Positions 53,027-62,671 are shown, counted from the stretch's first letter. The stretch is 64,000 bases of DNA from an uncultured Paracoccaceae bacterium (GCA_947502145.1 CANMYO010000001.1:1240001-1304000); one strand, 5' to 3'. Notes: generated from the sequence alone by a model not told the origin. A program made the numbers and translations.

Positions 53027-53932
53027 ATGTACACGATTGCAGCACTCTATCATTTCACGCGCTTTGACGACCCCGCAGCCTTGCAGGGGCCGTTACTGGC
53101 GCTTTGCAAATCCAACGGGATCGGCGGCACACTCTTGCTGGCCAGCGAAGGGATCAACGGCACCATCGCCGGGTCGCGCAGTGGCATCGACGCGGTGCTC
53201 TCCCATATCCGGGCTCTGCCAGGCTGTGCCGATCTGGAACACAAGGAAAGCTTTGCGCAAACCCAGCCCTTCAATCGCATGAAGGTGCGCCTGAAAAAGG
53301 AAATCGTCACGATGGGTCAGCCGCAGGTCAAACCTGCGGAAGGCACCGGGCATTACGTCGCGCCCGCTGACTGGAATGCCCTGATCTCGGCACCGGACGT
53401 GGCGGTGATTGATACCCGCAACGATTACGAAGTCGCCATTGGTACATTTGATGGTGCGATTGATCCGCAAACCAAAAGTTTTGGCGAATTTCCCGCGTGG
53501 TGGGAAGAAAACAAGGACCGGTTTCACAACAAGCGGATTGCGATGTTCTGCACCGGCGGGATTCGCTGCGAAAAGTCGACAAACTACCTGATCGGGCAGG
53601 GGGTTGACGAGGTCTATCACCTCAAGGGTGGTATCCTGAAGTATCTCGAAGATGTGCCGCAGGAAGACAGCACATGGGACGGTGAATGCTTCGTGTTCGA
53701 CGCCCGTGTCAGTGTTGGCCACGGTCTGAAGGAAGGTCCGCACATCCTGTGCCATGCCTGCCGCCGTCCGATAGAACCTGCCGACAAGGCCCGCCCCGAA
53801 TACGAAGAGGGCGTGTCGTGTCATCAATGTGTGCACGAGACTGACGAAGACGCCAAGAACCGGTTCCGCGAACGGCAAAAGCAGATGCGCCTGTCAGCCG
53901 CGCGCGGTGAAAAGCACATGGGCAGCCTCTAG
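53027..53932 (+). CDS. trhO: tRNA uridine(34) hydroxylase TrhO (rhodanese-fold)
   Basis: 301 residues. The N-terminal acylphosphatase-like domain (YTIAALYHFTRFDDPAALQG with LLASEGINGTIAGS) is followed by a rhodanese domain. Its catalytic Cys lies in IAMFCTGGIRCEKSTNYLIG. C-terminal CHACRRP and CHQCVHE motifs are present. It makes 5-hydroxyuridine at wobble position 34 of tRNA. ATG 53027 starts the conserved N-terminus; a 63-base upstream extension is not used. The next gene begins one base after its stop. Confidence 0.93.
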   Translation: MYTIAALYHFTRFDDPAALQGPLLALCKSNGIGGTLLLASEGINGTIAGSRSGIDAVLSHIRALPGCADLEHKESFAQTQPFNRMKVRLKKEIVTMGQPQVKPAEGTGHYVAPADWNALISAPDVAVIDTRNDYEVAIGTFDGAIDPQTKSFGEFPAWWEENKDRFHNKRIAMFCTGGIRCEKSTNYLIGQGVDEVYHLKGGILKYLEDVPQEDSTWDGECFVFDARVSVGHGLKEGPHILCHACRRPIEPADKARPEYEEGVSCHQCVHETDEDAKNRFRERQKQMRLSAARGEKHMGSL

Positions 53933-53933
53933 G

Positions 53934-54980
53934 ATGCACAGCATTCCAACCAAGCCGATGTTGGCACTTGCCATCGGAATCGCGGCAGGGGTTGGAGGAT
54001 ATAACGTCGGGATGCCGTTGCCGTGGATGCTTGGGCCGATGATCGGCGTGACCCTGGCCGCCTTGCTGCGCCTGCCGATTGCCGGCCCTGACCGATTGCG
54101 CCCGATTGTGATCCCTGCGATCGGGGTGATGCTGGGCAGCGCGATCGACCACGATACATTCGCGCAATTGGCCGAATGGTCCACGACGATGCTGCTCTTG
54201 CCGGTTGCGCTGTTTGCGGCCGGTGGCGTGTCTTACCTCGTCTACCGCCGTCTGGGCGGCTATGACCCGGTGACGGCGTTCTACAGCGCCATGCCCGGCG
54301 GGTTGAATGAAATGTTGCTGATGGGTGCCGCACAGGGCGGCAATGAACGCCGCATTGCAATGGCCCATGCGGCGCGGGTGCTGTTGGTCATTCTTTTTGT
54401 CGCGCTGTATTTTGGGTTGGCAATGGGGGTGCGCAGCAATGGCAACGGGACCGTCTGGATTGCCCTGACCGATATCACGCTGACCGACTATCTGATCCTT
54501 GGCGCCTGCGCGGTCATCGGGTTGCCGCTTGGGAAGGTGTTGCGCCTGCCTGCTGCGCCAATCTTCGGGCCAATGGTGCTGTCAGGGGCTGCGCATGTGC
54601 TGGGCTGGGTCACGGTTGCGCCGCCTACGGTGATCGTGATCGCCGCGCAGATCGTTATGGGTACTGTGATCGGGTCACGCTTTATCGGTGCGAAACTACG
54701 CGAGATGGGCCGTGACCTTGGCCTTGCGGTTGTGGCGACCTTGCTCATGCTGGTTGTGGCGGCAACGGCGGCATGGGTGGCGACCCTGCTGGTGATGATG
54801 TCGCAGGCTCAGGCGTTTCTGGCCTATGCCCCGGGTGGGCTGACCGAAATGTCGCTGCTGACATTGGCAATCAATCAGGATGTCGCCTTTGTTTCGGTGA
54901 CACATATCGTGCGTATTACGCTGGTCATTGCGATTGCTCCGGCCGTGTTTCGTCTGATACATCGCCCCGCCAACACCTAA
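53934..54980 (+). CDS. AbrB-family membrane protein
   Basis: 348 residues with about ten hydrophobic segments in two similar halves: GIAAGVGGYNVGMPLPWMLG with PMIGV in the first half, and MPGGLNEMLLMGAAQGGNER echoed by APGGLTEMSLLTLAINQDVA in the second. These are the markers of the AbrB/ammonia-monooxygenase-like membrane family (unrelated to the DNA-binding AbrB). It is probably a transporter; substrate unknown. ATG 53934 lies one base after trhO. Confidence 0.83.
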   Translation: MHSIPTKPMLALAIGIAAGVGGYNVGMPLPWMLGPMIGVTLAALLRLPIAGPDRLRPIVIPAIGVMLGSAIDHDTFAQLAEWSTTMLLLPVALFAAGGVSYLVYRRLGGYDPVTAFYSAMPGGLNEMLLMGAAQGGNERRIAMAHAARVLLVILFVALYFGLAMGVRSNGNGTVWIALTDITLTDYLILGACAVIGLPLGKVLRLPAAPIFGPMVLSGAAHVLGWVTVAPPTVIVIAAQIVMGTVIGSRFIGAKLREMGRDLGLAVVATLLMLVVAATAAWVATLLVMMSQAQAFLAYAPGGLTEMSLLTLAINQDVAFVSVTHIVRITLVIAIAPAVFRLIHRPANT

Positions 54981-55037
54981 TACTTGTGCGAACCGGTCGA
55001 CCACCCTAGCGTGACTGAGACATGTAACGGAGGTGCC

Positions 55038-55490
55038 ATGCTCGAGCGGATTCAAGCGCTGTTTTCAGCAAAACCAGTCGAAACCCAACTGCCGCCGGAG
55101 GATGCAAAGCATGCGCTGGGCGCATTGCTGGTGCGGGCAGCCAAGGCTGACAATGCCTATCTCTACGAAGAGGTCGAAGTGATCGACCAGATCCTTGCCG
55201 ATCTGCACGGGCTGAACCCGGTTGAAGCGGCCAAGATGCGCGCCGCCTGCGAACTGTTGGAAGACGAGATCCCGCGCACCGCCGATCTGGCGCATATTCT
55301 GGTTGAGGCGATCGACCTCAGCGAACGCGAAGCGGCAATTGCGGTGCTGTGGAAGGTCGTGTTTGCCGACGGATACGAAGCCGACGCAGAGGATACGCTG
55401 CTCGACAAAACCGCCGAAGCGCTGGGCGTCAGCCTTGCCGTGAACAAACGGCTGCGGGATGAGGCGCTCAAAACGGCCCGCGAGGGCTGA
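55038..55490 (+). CDS. TerB-family protein
   Basis: 150 residues, all-helical, with ALGALLVRAAKADNAYLYEE in the first half and AVLWKVVFADGYEADAEDTL in the second, each carrying an acidic helix-loop motif. That pattern is TerB (tellurite resistance/stress). GGAGG just before ATG 55038 decides the start; a longer frame from 54984 is rejected. No other ter genes are nearby, so tellurite resistance should not be assumed. Its stop abuts the desaturase start directly. Confidence 0.83.
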   Translation: MLERIQALFSAKPVETQLPPEDAKHALGALLVRAAKADNAYLYEEVEVIDQILADLHGLNPVEAAKMRAACELLEDEIPRTADLAHILVEAIDLSEREAAIAVLWKVVFADGYEADAEDTLLDKTAEALGVSLAVNKRLRDEALKTAREG

Positions 55491-56414
55491 ATGTCCCATC
55501 AGGACTTCCTGCGCAGCCTTTCGCCCGAACAGCGTGCCGGGCTGACGGCGAAATCCAATGCGGCGGGCCTGCGCCATCTTGCCGGTCATCTGGGTGTGAT
55601 CATCCTGCTGGCCGGGCTTGTCGCGTTTGCTGTGCCGGGCTGGCAAATCCTGATGCTGCCGCTCGGTATCGCATTGGTGTTCCTGTTCACACTGCTGCAC
55701 GAAGCCAGCCACCAGACCGTCTTTGCGACGAAGTGGCCAAACGCGGTCTGCGCAATCTTCGCCGGGTTCATCCTGTTCCTGCCGCCCCGGTGGTTTCGTT
55801 ACTTTCACCTTGCGCATCACAGGTTCACCCATGATCCCGCACGGGACCCAGAACTCGCCACGCCAAAACCACGGACATGGCCGCAATACCTGCACCACCT
55901 CTCGGGGCTACCGACCTGGACGGCGCATGCGCGGGCGATGTTGACCAACGCGCTTGGGCGCAATCGGGCCGCCTATGTACCAGATGCGCAGCGGGCCCGC
56001 GTCGCGCGGGAATCCCAAATCATGCTAGGTGCCTATGGGTTGATCCTGCTGACCAGTCTTGCGCTGGGCAGCACGCTCCTGATCTGGATCTGGCTGGTGC
56101 CGCTCTTGCTGGGGCAGCCGTTCCTGCGCCTGTATCTGCTGGCCGAACATGCGCTCTGCCCCCATGTCGCGGATATGTTCCAGAATACCCGCACGACATT
56201 CACCACCCGGCTGGTGCGGTTCTTTGCCTGGAACATGCCCTTTCACGCCGAACACCATGCCTTTCCCTCGGTGCCCTTTTGCCAACTGCCCCGATTGCAC
56301 GACCTGTCGCGCGAATATCTCCGGGCGACCGCCAATGGCTATTGCGCATTTCATGTCAGCTATCAGGCGCAACTTTCCCGTCCTTCGCCTGCAGACCCGC
56401 CGCCCGCTGCCTAG
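55491..56414 (+). CDS. Fatty acid desaturase-type membrane di-iron enzyme
   Basis: 307 residues with four membrane helices and three His boxes: HEASH (in [18 protein letters not shown]), HLAHHRFTH (in [19 protein letters not shown]) and HAEHH (in [18 protein letters not shown]). This layout is typical of acyl-lipid desaturases and related hydroxylases or ketolases. The exact substrate is uncertain. It follows the TerB gene with no gap. Confidence 0.87.
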   Translation: MSHQDFLRSLSPEQRAGLTAKSNAAGLRHLAGHLGVIILLAGLVAFAVPGWQILMLPLGIALVFLFTLLHEASHQTVFATKWPNAVCAIFAGFILFLPPRWFRYFHLAHHRFTHDPARDPELATPKPRTWPQYLHHLSGLPTWTAHARAMLTNALGRNRAAYVPDAQRARVARESQIMLGAYGLILLTSLALGSTLLIWIWLVPLLLGQPFLRLYLLAEHALCPHVADMFQNTRTTFTTRLVRFFAWNMPFHAEHHAFPSVPFCQLPRLHDLSREYLRATANGYCAFHVSYQAQLSRPSPADPPPAA

Positions 56415-56539
56415 CACCGGCACCGTGGCTGTTCCCAAGCTGCAGGCAGACGTTCGCAGGCGCCGCGCCAAACCCTGCGCCACGCTTGCAATGTCAATCC
56501 TGCCTTGATCTAACGTGCGACAGCCAAAGGGATTTCATC

Positions 56540-57832
56540 ATGGTCGACATCGCCACCCGAGTCTGGAACCACAAGTGGAAGATCGACCCGATCGTCCGCA
56601 GCCTGATCGACACCGACTTTTACAAAGTCCTTATGTGCCAGTCGATCTATCGCAATAAACCGGACACTCAGGTCACATTTTCCCTGATCAATCGCAGCAA
56701 ATCCATCCGACTTGCCGACCTGATCGACGAAGGCGAACTGCGTGAACAGCTTGACCATATTCGGTCGCTGTCCCTGACCCGCGGCGAAAGCACGTGGATG
56801 CGCGGCAACACGTTCTACGGCAAACGCAGCATGTTCACGCCCGCCTTCATGGATTGGTTCGAAAACCTGCGCCTGCCGCCCTATCACCTTGAAAAGCGTG
56901 ACGGCCAGTACGAGCTGACATTCGAAGGGGCCTGGCCCGAGGTGATGCTGTGGGAAATTCCCGCCCTGGCTGTGCTGATGGAACTGCGTGGCCGCGCCGT
57001 GCTTGGTACCATGGGTCGGTTCGAATTGCAGGTGCTTTATGCCCGCGCCATGACCAAACTTTGGGAAAAAGTTGAACAACTCCAAACCATTCCAGACCTG
57101 CGCATTGCTGACTTTGGCACCCGGCGGCGGCACAGCTTTCTGTGGCAGGATTGGTGCGTGCAGGCGATGTCAGAGGGGCTGGGGCGGGCCTTTACCGGCA
57201 CCTCAAACTGCCTGATCGCCAAGAACCGCGATCTTGAGGCGATCGGCACCAATGCCCACGAATTGCCGATGGTCTACGCGGCCCTGGCGCAAGACGATGC
57301 CGCCCTTGCGCAGGCCCCCTATGACGTTCTGTCCGACTGGCAGGCCGAACATGATGGCAACCTGCGCATCATTCTGCCGGATACATATGGCACACCGGGA
57401 TTTTTGGAAAATGCGCCGGACTGGCTGGCTGGGTGGACCGGTATGCGGATCGACAGCGGCGATCCGGCGACCGGCGCGGAAAATGCGATCAGCTGGTGGA
57501 AATCACGAGGCGAAGATCCGATGGACAAGCTGGTGATCTTTTCGGACGGGCTGGACGTCGACAAGATAATTGAACTGCAACGCCAATTTGCCGGCCGGGT
57601 GCGCGTCTCATTCGGTTGGGGCACGATGCTGACCAACGACTTCAAGGGTCTTGTCGCCGATGATGCGCTGGCGCCATTTTCGCTGGTCTGCAAAGCGGTT
57701 GCAGCCAACGGCAGCCCCACCGTCAAGCTGAGTGACAATCCCAACAAGGCGATGGGCCCGGCGGCCGAGATTGACCGCTACAAGCGCGTGTTTGGAGTGG
57801 GAGAACAGGACAAGGTTGCCGTGGTGGTTTGA
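56540..57832 (+). CDS. pncB: Nicotinate phosphoribosyltransferase PncB
   Basis: 430 residues. [20 protein letters not shown] is the N-terminal signature, [20 protein letters not shown] holds the catalytic-loop Arg and His, [20 protein letters not shown] the substrate region, and [19 protein letters not shown] with [11 protein letters not shown] the PRPP side. It makes nicotinate mononucleotide in NAD salvage, downstream of pncA (50980-51588). A frame open far upstream runs through the desaturase in another phase and is artefactual; ATG 56540 starts the family sequence. Confidence 0.95.
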   Translation: MVDIATRVWNHKWKIDPIVRSLIDTDFYKVLMCQSIYRNKPDTQVTFSLINRSKSIRLADLIDEGELREQLDHIRSLSLTRGESTWMRGNTFYGKRSMFTPAFMDWFENLRLPPYHLEKRDGQYELTFEGAWPEVMLWEIPALAVLMELRGRAVLGTMGRFELQVLYARAMTKLWEKVEQLQTIPDLRIADFGTRRRHSFLWQDWCVQAMSEGLGRAFTGTSNCLIAKNRDLEAIGTNAHELPMVYAALAQDDAALAQAPYDVLSDWQAEHDGNLRIILPDTYGTPGFLENAPDWLAGWTGMRIDSGDPATGAENAISWWKSRGEDPMDKLVIFSDGLDVDKIIELQRQFAGRVRVSFGWGTMLTNDFKGLVADDALAPFSLVCKAVAANGSPTVKLSDNPNKAMGPAAEIDRYKRVFGVGEQDKVAVVV

Positions 57833-57945
57833 AACCGCCTTTGGGCCCGCCAGCAGCCCGCATTTCACGCCGCTGACGGATCATTTTGCCTGTTACGGGA
57901 TCATTGGTGCCGGGCGGCTGGACCCTCACGCTCAGCGAATTGGGC

Positions 57946-58479
57946 CTATCCGCCCGCGTATTCGCCGCGTGCAGGGTAATTTGCGGCCATGGCCCCATCA
58001 ACGGCGGCCAGCAGTTCCTTGAAGTTGGGGCGCACAAACGGCATCGTCTGCACGGACATGTAATAGAGTGCGCGATTGGGCTGCACCAGAAAGACACCCG
58101 GCTCCGAAAACAGGTCCGGCTCGACAATCCCAAGCGAGGATTTGCCGCGCGAGGTTGAGATGTAAAGCCCCCAGTCCTTTGCCGTGTCAATCGACATCCC
58201 ATAACCAAGCCGCAGGTTCTTCATGCCAACCTTGTCGGCCATGGCCTGTCCGCGTTCTTCGACATCGGTTGATGCAGCAACAGTGCCGATGCCGCGGTCA
58301 GCAAAATCGGTAACAAGGTTCTCGAGATCTTTCAGGTAGTTGGCGCAGATCGGGCAATGCAGGCCGCGGTAAAAGCAAACCAGTGTGCCCCGCGCGTTTG
58401 TCTCTTGGGAAAGTGTAAAGGTGCCGCCTCCAATCAAAGGTAGCGACAGATCAGGTGTTTGTTTGCGGGGCATCAGCAT
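57946..58479 (-). CDS. Peroxiredoxin-like (AhpC/TSA) protein
   Basis: 177 residues, thioredoxin fold. LVCFYRGLHCPICANYLKDL contains the active-site CxxC at the peroxidatic position (Cys42-x-x-Cys45). It continues with a GIGTVAASTDVEERGQAMAD strand-helix and a LFSEPGVFLVQPNRALYYMS strand. It belongs to the AhpC/TSA group close to Prx-like2 or thioredoxin-type peroxidases. It lies after gntR in the same direction, 38 bases apart, so read-through is possible. AAGAAAG seven bases before ATG 58479 supports the start. Confidence 0.82.
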   Translation of the reverse strand: MLMPRKQTPDLSLPLIGGGTFTLSQETNARGTLVCFYRGLHCPICANYLKDLENLVTDFADRGIGTVAASTDVEERGQAMADKVGMKNLRLGYGMSIDTAKDWGLYISTSRGKSSLGIVEPDLFSEPGVFLVQPNRALYYMSVQTMPFVRPNFKELLAAVDGAMAANYPARGEYAGG

Positions 58480-58517
58480 GGGCAGTCTTTCTTGTTGGGT
58501 GTGAAATAAGGCGTGGC

Positions 58518-59219
58518 CTAACGCGCCATCGTTTCGGCCATGTTCGTTTCGATCTCGCCGCGATTGATCATCGCTTCGACCCGCAGGGCGGTTTCGCTCG
58601 CGGTGTCAAAGGTGGTTTCCAGCGCGGCCAATGTGGCATTCAGATCACCTTCGGCAATCGCTCTGGCAAACCGGGAATGGGTTTCGACCGCGTCACCGGG
58701 ACCGGCATTTGTCTGCTTGGCGTAAAGATATCCGATCCGCCGCGAAATCGCGTGCAGCGGAAAGACGATCTGGCAGGCAATGTCATGCCGCGCGGCCTGT
58801 GCCACCTGTTCGTTCATCTCGCGGTCAAGGCGGATGAAATCAAATACATTGCCCGTAGCTTCGGTTTCTTCCATCCGTGCAGCAAGATCCTTGAACCGCC
58901 ACTTCTGGACGTCGTCGGCAAATTTGACCGCCCGCTCTGTCAGGAAGGGTTCCAGACGGCGGCGCACGTCCATGGTTTTCAGCGCCTGCTGCGCGTCGAT
59001 GGGTTCGATCAGGACACCGCGCCGTGGCAGTACAGACACCAGCATGTCACGTTGTAATTTCTGGATTGCTTCGCGGACCGGGGTGCGTCCGAACCCGCTG
59101 ATCTGGCAGAGATCCTGCTCTGTCACCAGATGTCCCGCCTGAATTTGCAGGGTCACGATCTTTTCTTCCAAGTCTTTGTAGACAGCAACCGACCGGCTAT
59201 CTGAGGCACTGTTGCTCAT
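58518..59219 (-). CDS. GntR-family transcription regulator (FadR-type)
   Basis: 233 residues. An N-terminal winged-helix domain (about 10-75) with LVTEQDLCQISGFGRTPVRE as the recognition helix region is followed by a helical FCD-type ligand domain with AARHDIACQIVFPLHAISRR, in which His and Asp residues would bind a metal and carboxylate ligand. It is coupled to tctA by ATGA as the last gene of tctC-tctB-tctA-gntR. It is the obvious candidate to bind the paired inverted repeats over the tctC and ABC-transporter promoters. Confidence 0.9.
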   Translation of the reverse strand: MSNSASDSRSVAVYKDLEEKIVTLQIQAGHLVTEQDLCQISGFGRTPVREAIQKLQRDMLVSVLPRRGVLIEPIDAQQALKTMDVRRRLEPFLTERAVKFADDVQKWRFKDLAARMEETEATGNVFDFIRLDREMNEQVAQAARHDIACQIVFPLHAISRRIGYLYAKQTNAGPGDAVETHSRFARAIAEGDLNATLAALETTFDTASETALRVEAMINRGEIETNMAETMAR

Positions 59220-60703
59220 GCGGGGCTATTCCTTTGCTTCAAGATGCGCGCGATCAAAGGCAAGAAAATCAGCGCTACGGTAATCGCCGCAAGGCTGCCC
59301 GCCAGCGGCCGCGAGATAAATTCAATATAGTTCCCCTGTGCCTTTGCAAGTGACGTCAGAAAGGTCGTTTCCAGAATCGGCCCAAGCACCACGCCCAAAA
59401 TCGCGGGGGCAAGCGGGATGCCGTTCTCTTCCATGTAGAACCCCAACAAACCCGCGCCCAACATCACCAGCACCGCGAACGTTGTGTTTTCCACCGCAAA
59501 AGCACCCACGATGCAGGCCAGAACGACCAGTGCCATCACCACGCTTGGCGGGGCCGACAGGATCTTGCGGAACAGCGCGATGGCCGCAAAACCAAAGGGG
59601 ATCATGATGATATTGGCCAGCAGGAAGGCGATGAAAATCGCATAAAGCAGCGTGGGCTGCATGATGAAAACCGTCGGCCCGGGGTTCAGCCCCTTCATGT
59701 AAAGCACCCCGATAATGACCGCCGTCAGGCTGTCACCGGGAATGCCAAAGACCGTTGCGGGAATAAGGGCGCCGCCAACGGCTGCGTTATTGGCCGAGGT
59801 CGCCGGCGCAATGCCGTCTACGGTTCCAGTGCCAAACTTGTCCTTGTTGGGGGATAATTTACGGGCAACCGCATAAGAGATATAGGCCGCAATATCCGCA
59901 CCTGCGCCGGGAATGGCGCCGACAATGGCCCCAATGCCCGCGCCGCGCCCGATGGACCACTTTAGCCGCCGCAGGTGCTGACCCAATCCCCGAAACATCA
60001 CGCGCATCTTCATCGGGCTCACGTCGGGGCGCTGTGTCGGCTTCAGCCCATAGCGCAGCGCCTCGGAGATTGCGAAAAGTCCAATAAGAACCGGGATGAA
60101 CCCAAGCCCGCCAATCAGATTGGCGCTGCCAAAGGTAAACCGCAGCTGACCCATCACCGGGTCAAGCCCGACCATGCCAATGCTAAGCCCGATGAACAGC
60201 GCGATCGCGCCTTTCGCAGGGTGGGCATCTGTGGCCGCGATGGCCGCGACCAGACCCAGACAGGCCAGCCAGAAATATTCAAAACTTGAAAATTTCAACG
60301 CCACTTCGGCGAGTGCCGGTGCCGCAATTAACAACAATAGCGCCCCAAAAACCCCGCCGATGGATGACGCGATAAGCCCCATGCCAAGCGCGGTCTCGGC
60401 CTCTCCGCGTTGCGCCATCTGATAGGATTCATCCGCATACGCGGCTGACGCCGGTGTGCCCGGCATCCGCAACAGGGCGCCCGGAATATCGCCTGCGAAA
60501 ATCGCCATGGCCGACAGGGTAACGACCCCCGCCAGCGCTGGGACAGGCTCCATGAAGTAGGTCACGGGCACCAGCAGTGCCACGGCCATTGTTGCGGTAA
60601 ACCCCGGGATCGCCCCTACGGTCAGCCCATAGATCGCACAAGCCACCATGACGATCAGCGTTTGCGGCTCAAACACCAGTTTGATGGCGTCCAGCGCTAC
60701 CAT
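59216..60703 (-). CDS. tctA: Tripartite tricarboxylate transporter large permease TctA
   Basis: 495 residues, about 12 membrane helices. Signatures include AIYGLTVGAIPGFTATMAVA, IPGALLRMPGTPASAAYADE, GAGIGAIVGAIPGAGADIAA and GTVDGIAPATSANNAAVGGA. The main translocating subunit for citrate-type carboxylates. ATG 60703 overlaps the tctB stop by seven bases; a longer frame to 60820 lies within tctB. Partner genes tctB and tctC are upstream in the same operon. Confidence 0.94.
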   Translation of the reverse strand: MVALDAIKLVFEPQTLIVMVACAIYGLTVGAIPGFTATMAVALLVPVTYFMEPVPALAGVVTLSAMAIFAGDIPGALLRMPGTPASAAYADESYQMAQRGEAETALGMGLIASSIGGVFGALLLLIAAPALAEVALKFSSFEYFWLACLGLVAAIAATDAHPAKGAIALFIGLSIGMVGLDPVMGQLRFTFGSANLIGGLGFIPVLIGLFAISEALRYGLKPTQRPDVSPMKMRVMFRGLGQHLRRLKWSIGRGAGIGAIVGAIPGAGADIAAYISYAVARKLSPNKDKFGTGTVDGIAPATSANNAAVGGALIPATVFGIPGDSLTAVIIGVLYMKGLNPGPTVFIMQPTLLYAIFIAFLLANIIMIPFGFAAIALFRKILSAPPSVVMALVVLACIVGAFAVENTTFAVLVMLGAGLLGFYMEENGIPLAPAILGVVLGPILETTFLTSLAKAQGNYIEFISRPLAGSLAAITVALIFLPLIARILKQRNSPA

Positions 60704-61182
60704 GACAGAATTCCGGCATAGGGTTCCAGCGGGCCCCAGGGCAACGGCGCGGACATGATCTGATAGAAAAACGAATGAAAGACAAAAGTGCCCACAATGG
60801 CGACCGCAACAGCGCGCCACAAACGCCGGTCAAACCAATATACAAGACTGAAAACAACGATCACTGCCGTCAGCAGGAACCCCAGGGACTCCACCAGCAG
60901 GACATAAAACAGCACTGCGCCCAGCATCACAAAGAAACCGGCAAATCCGCGCAATCCATTGGCCCGCAGATGTACCAGCCCGGGGATCGCACCACCGCCC
61001 GCAAAGACGCGACGCGCGATCAGGGCACCACCGGCAAGGACAAACCCTGCGCCCACCAGCGTCGGAAAGAACCCCGGCCCGTAATCAATATGTGCCATGG
61101 CTGGAAAGCTGATGCTGTAGACGATCATTGCAACGCCCACCAACACAGCAAACAATCCGTTCACCCCGTCATCAAATTTCAT
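60697..61182 (-). CDS. tctB: Tripartite tricarboxylate transporter small subunit TctB
   Basis: 161 residues with four membrane helices: GLFAVLVGVAMIVYSISFPA, then YGPGFFPTLVGAGFVLAGGA and two C-terminal helices. The DYGPGFFP motif is characteristic of TctB. ATG 61182 begins MKFDDGVNGLFAVLVG; a frame to 61230 exists but enters the hairpin region. It lies between tctC, across a stem-loop, and tctA, with a seven-base overlap. Confidence 0.9.
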   Translation of the reverse strand: MKFDDGVNGLFAVLVGVAMIVYSISFPAMAHIDYGPGFFPTLVGAGFVLAGGALIARRVFAGGGAIPGLVHLRANGLRGFAGFFVMLGAVLFYVLLVESLGFLLTAVIVVFSLVYWFDRRLWRAVAVAIVGTFVFHSFFYQIMSAPLPWGPLEPYAGILSW

Positions 61183-61202
61183 GCCGCGCCCTCCCCGGAT
61201 AG

Positions 61203-61228
61203 GGCAGGCGCAAGGGGATGCGCCTGCC
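61203..61228 (-). terminator. Stem-loop between tctC and tctB
   Basis: A perfect 10-bp stem GGCAGGCGCA (61203-61212) and TGCGCCTGCC (61219-61228) with a six-base loop, just after the tctC stop at 61239 in the reverse direction. No U run follows, so it probably acts as an attenuator or 3' stabiliser that keeps the binding-protein message more abundant than the permease message. Confidence 0.72.
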
Positions 61229-61238
61229 AAAAATGATC

Positions 61239-62192
61239 TTACAGACCAAGTATGCCGACAATTTCGCGCACGGTTTCTTCTTCGCCGCGCATGAAGGCTT
61301 CGAACGCGTCAGACGGCTTCCACTCGATGCCAAATCCGCGATCCGTCATCTGCGCCTGCCAGTCTTCGCTTTCGACGATTTCGGCCAGGGCAGCTTCAAG
61401 CTGGTCTGCGATCTCGTCGCTCAGACCGTCTGGGCCCACAACGCCACGCCATGCGCCCAATGAATTGTCCAACCCGGTTTCTTCCTTCAGCGTTGGGACG
61501 TCGGGGAATGCCGCCAGCCGCTCAGACCCGAACACGGCAAGTCCTTTGACGCGTCCGGCCTCGATCAGTGGGCCCGCCTCGGGGACAGAAGATGGCACGA
61601 CGTCAAATCCGCCCGCGACCATGTCCTGCAGCGCGCCCGCTGCACCCTGGCCTGCGATCATGCGTACCTGACCCATGTCGACGCCCCATTCGTTCAACAG
61701 GGTTGCCAGCGCAATCGGCCAGGACCCACCGCAGCCGCCACCGCAAGAGATTGAATAATCTGCCGGGGCCGCCTTGATCGCGTCCAGCGCCTCGGTGATC
61801 GTTGACCATTCGTTATCCGCGCTGACATGGAAACCAGCAGGGTCAAAATTGTATTGCGCGATAGGGGTGAAGTCGTCGACATTAAAGTCAGCCTGACCCA
61901 TCGGCTTGTAGTGCGCAAAGTTGTAGATGACACCAATCGTATAGCCGTCAGGGTCAGCCTCTTTGATTGTGCTGATGCCAACGACACCACCGCCCTGACC
62001 CTGATTGATGACGTTGAACGGCACGCCAAACTTGCTCTGAAGTCGTTCTGAGAGCATGCGCGCAGTTGCATCCGTGCCCCCCCCGGCACCGGCCGGAACA
62101 ACGATGGAAACCGGGCGCTCGGGCCATTCAGCAAAGGCTGCGGCAGGCAGCGTTGCCAACGCCGCGCCAGCAAATATTGTCCAGAATTTCAT
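61239..62192 (-). CDS. tctC: Tripartite tricarboxylate transporter solute-binding protein TctC
   Basis: A 317-residue periplasmic binding protein. The signal peptide is MKFWTIFAGAALATLPAAAF; the mature chain begins EWPERPVSIVVPAGAGGGTD, the TctC signature. Later GGCGGSWPIALATLLNEWG and MVAGGFDVVPSSVPEAGPLI are typical of the carboxylate-binding fold. GGAGGAG seven bases before ATG 62192 decides the start; a five-residue longer form is rejected. It is the first gene of the operon, divergent from the ABC transporter. Confidence 0.94.
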   Translation of the reverse strand: MKFWTIFAGAALATLPAAAFAEWPERPVSIVVPAGAGGGTDATARMLSERLQSKFGVPFNVINQGQGGGVVGISTIKEADPDGYTIGVIYNFAHYKPMGQADFNVDDFTPIAQYNFDPAGFHVSADNEWSTITEALDAIKAAPADYSISCGGGCGGSWPIALATLLNEWGVDMGQVRMIAGQGAAGALQDMVAGGFDVVPSSVPEAGPLIEAGRVKGLAVFGSERLAAFPDVPTLKEETGLDNSLGAWRGVVGPDGLSDEIADQLEAALAEIVESEDWQAQMTDRGFGIEWKPSDAFEAFMRGEEETVREIVGILGL

Positions 62193-62215
62193 GAGTATCT
62201 CCTCCAAAGTAACTC

Positions 62216-62251
62216 TGATATATTACAGTATATTAAACCGACGCCTGTCAA
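62216..62251 (-). promoter_or_regulatory. tctC promoter with operator-like inverted repeat
   Basis: On the reverse strand a -35 TTGACA (62246-62251) and a -10-like TGTAAT (62222-62227) are 18 bases apart. The inverted repeat TGATATA-N6-TATATTA (62216-62235) covers the -10. The same repeat occurs at the opposite promoter, 62571-62590. The overlap of the -10 implies repression. Confidence 0.68.
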
Positions 62252-62554
62252 GTTTTCAAAGTCCGGCGGGTATTCCGCGGGTCGCGCACTCTTCCAAATC
62301 CGTTCATTTCCCATGGCTTAGGCAAAGAATGCCGATCTGCAAATTCGCTGAAATCAGTTGGGTCAATTGGCACGCTGCCCATGGTTCGCCATGTAATTTA
62401 GCGGCGTGAATCACCGCCAACCCGGACAAAAGGAATCACCACCTTCGCGGTAGAACATAGACTGGCCCGACGCTGGAACAGCCCCGCAGGCGCGAAATTT
62501 AAGGCTTGTAAACAACGCGTTAAACATCGTCCGGGCGCGGTCGCGTCGTCTCTG

Positions 62555-62590
62555 TTGACAGGCTCTCGAATGATATACCATGATATATCA
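62555..62590 (+). promoter_or_regulatory. ABC-transporter promoter with operator-like inverted repeat
   Basis: TTGACA (62555-62560) and CATGAT (62579-62584) are 18 bases apart on the forward strand. The perfect inverted repeat TGATATA-N6-TATATCA occupies 62571-62590, over the -10. It has the same arms and spacing as the tctC repeat, so both transporters probably answer to one regulator. Confidence 0.68.
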
Positions 62591-62671
62591 ATGGCGATCA
62601 GCTGAATTTGAGGAAGGGTAGGAGGGTCCTCAAAAAAAGAAAAACTGATCGGTAGTGGAGGATAACAGCCC

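Larger units (their letters stand above)
62193..62671. other. Divergent control region between tctC and the ABC transporter
   Basis: 479 bases without a gene. It holds two matching inverted repeats and two TTGACA-type promoters (annotated separately), one at each end. The centre, about 62260-62550, has no recognisable structure and no reading frame with family similarity. Confidence 0.6.

Noticed and set aside
55877-56539. Large upstream extension of pncB to 651 residues
   Set aside because: It runs out of phase through the desaturase gene and has no family similarity. PncB begins at 56540.
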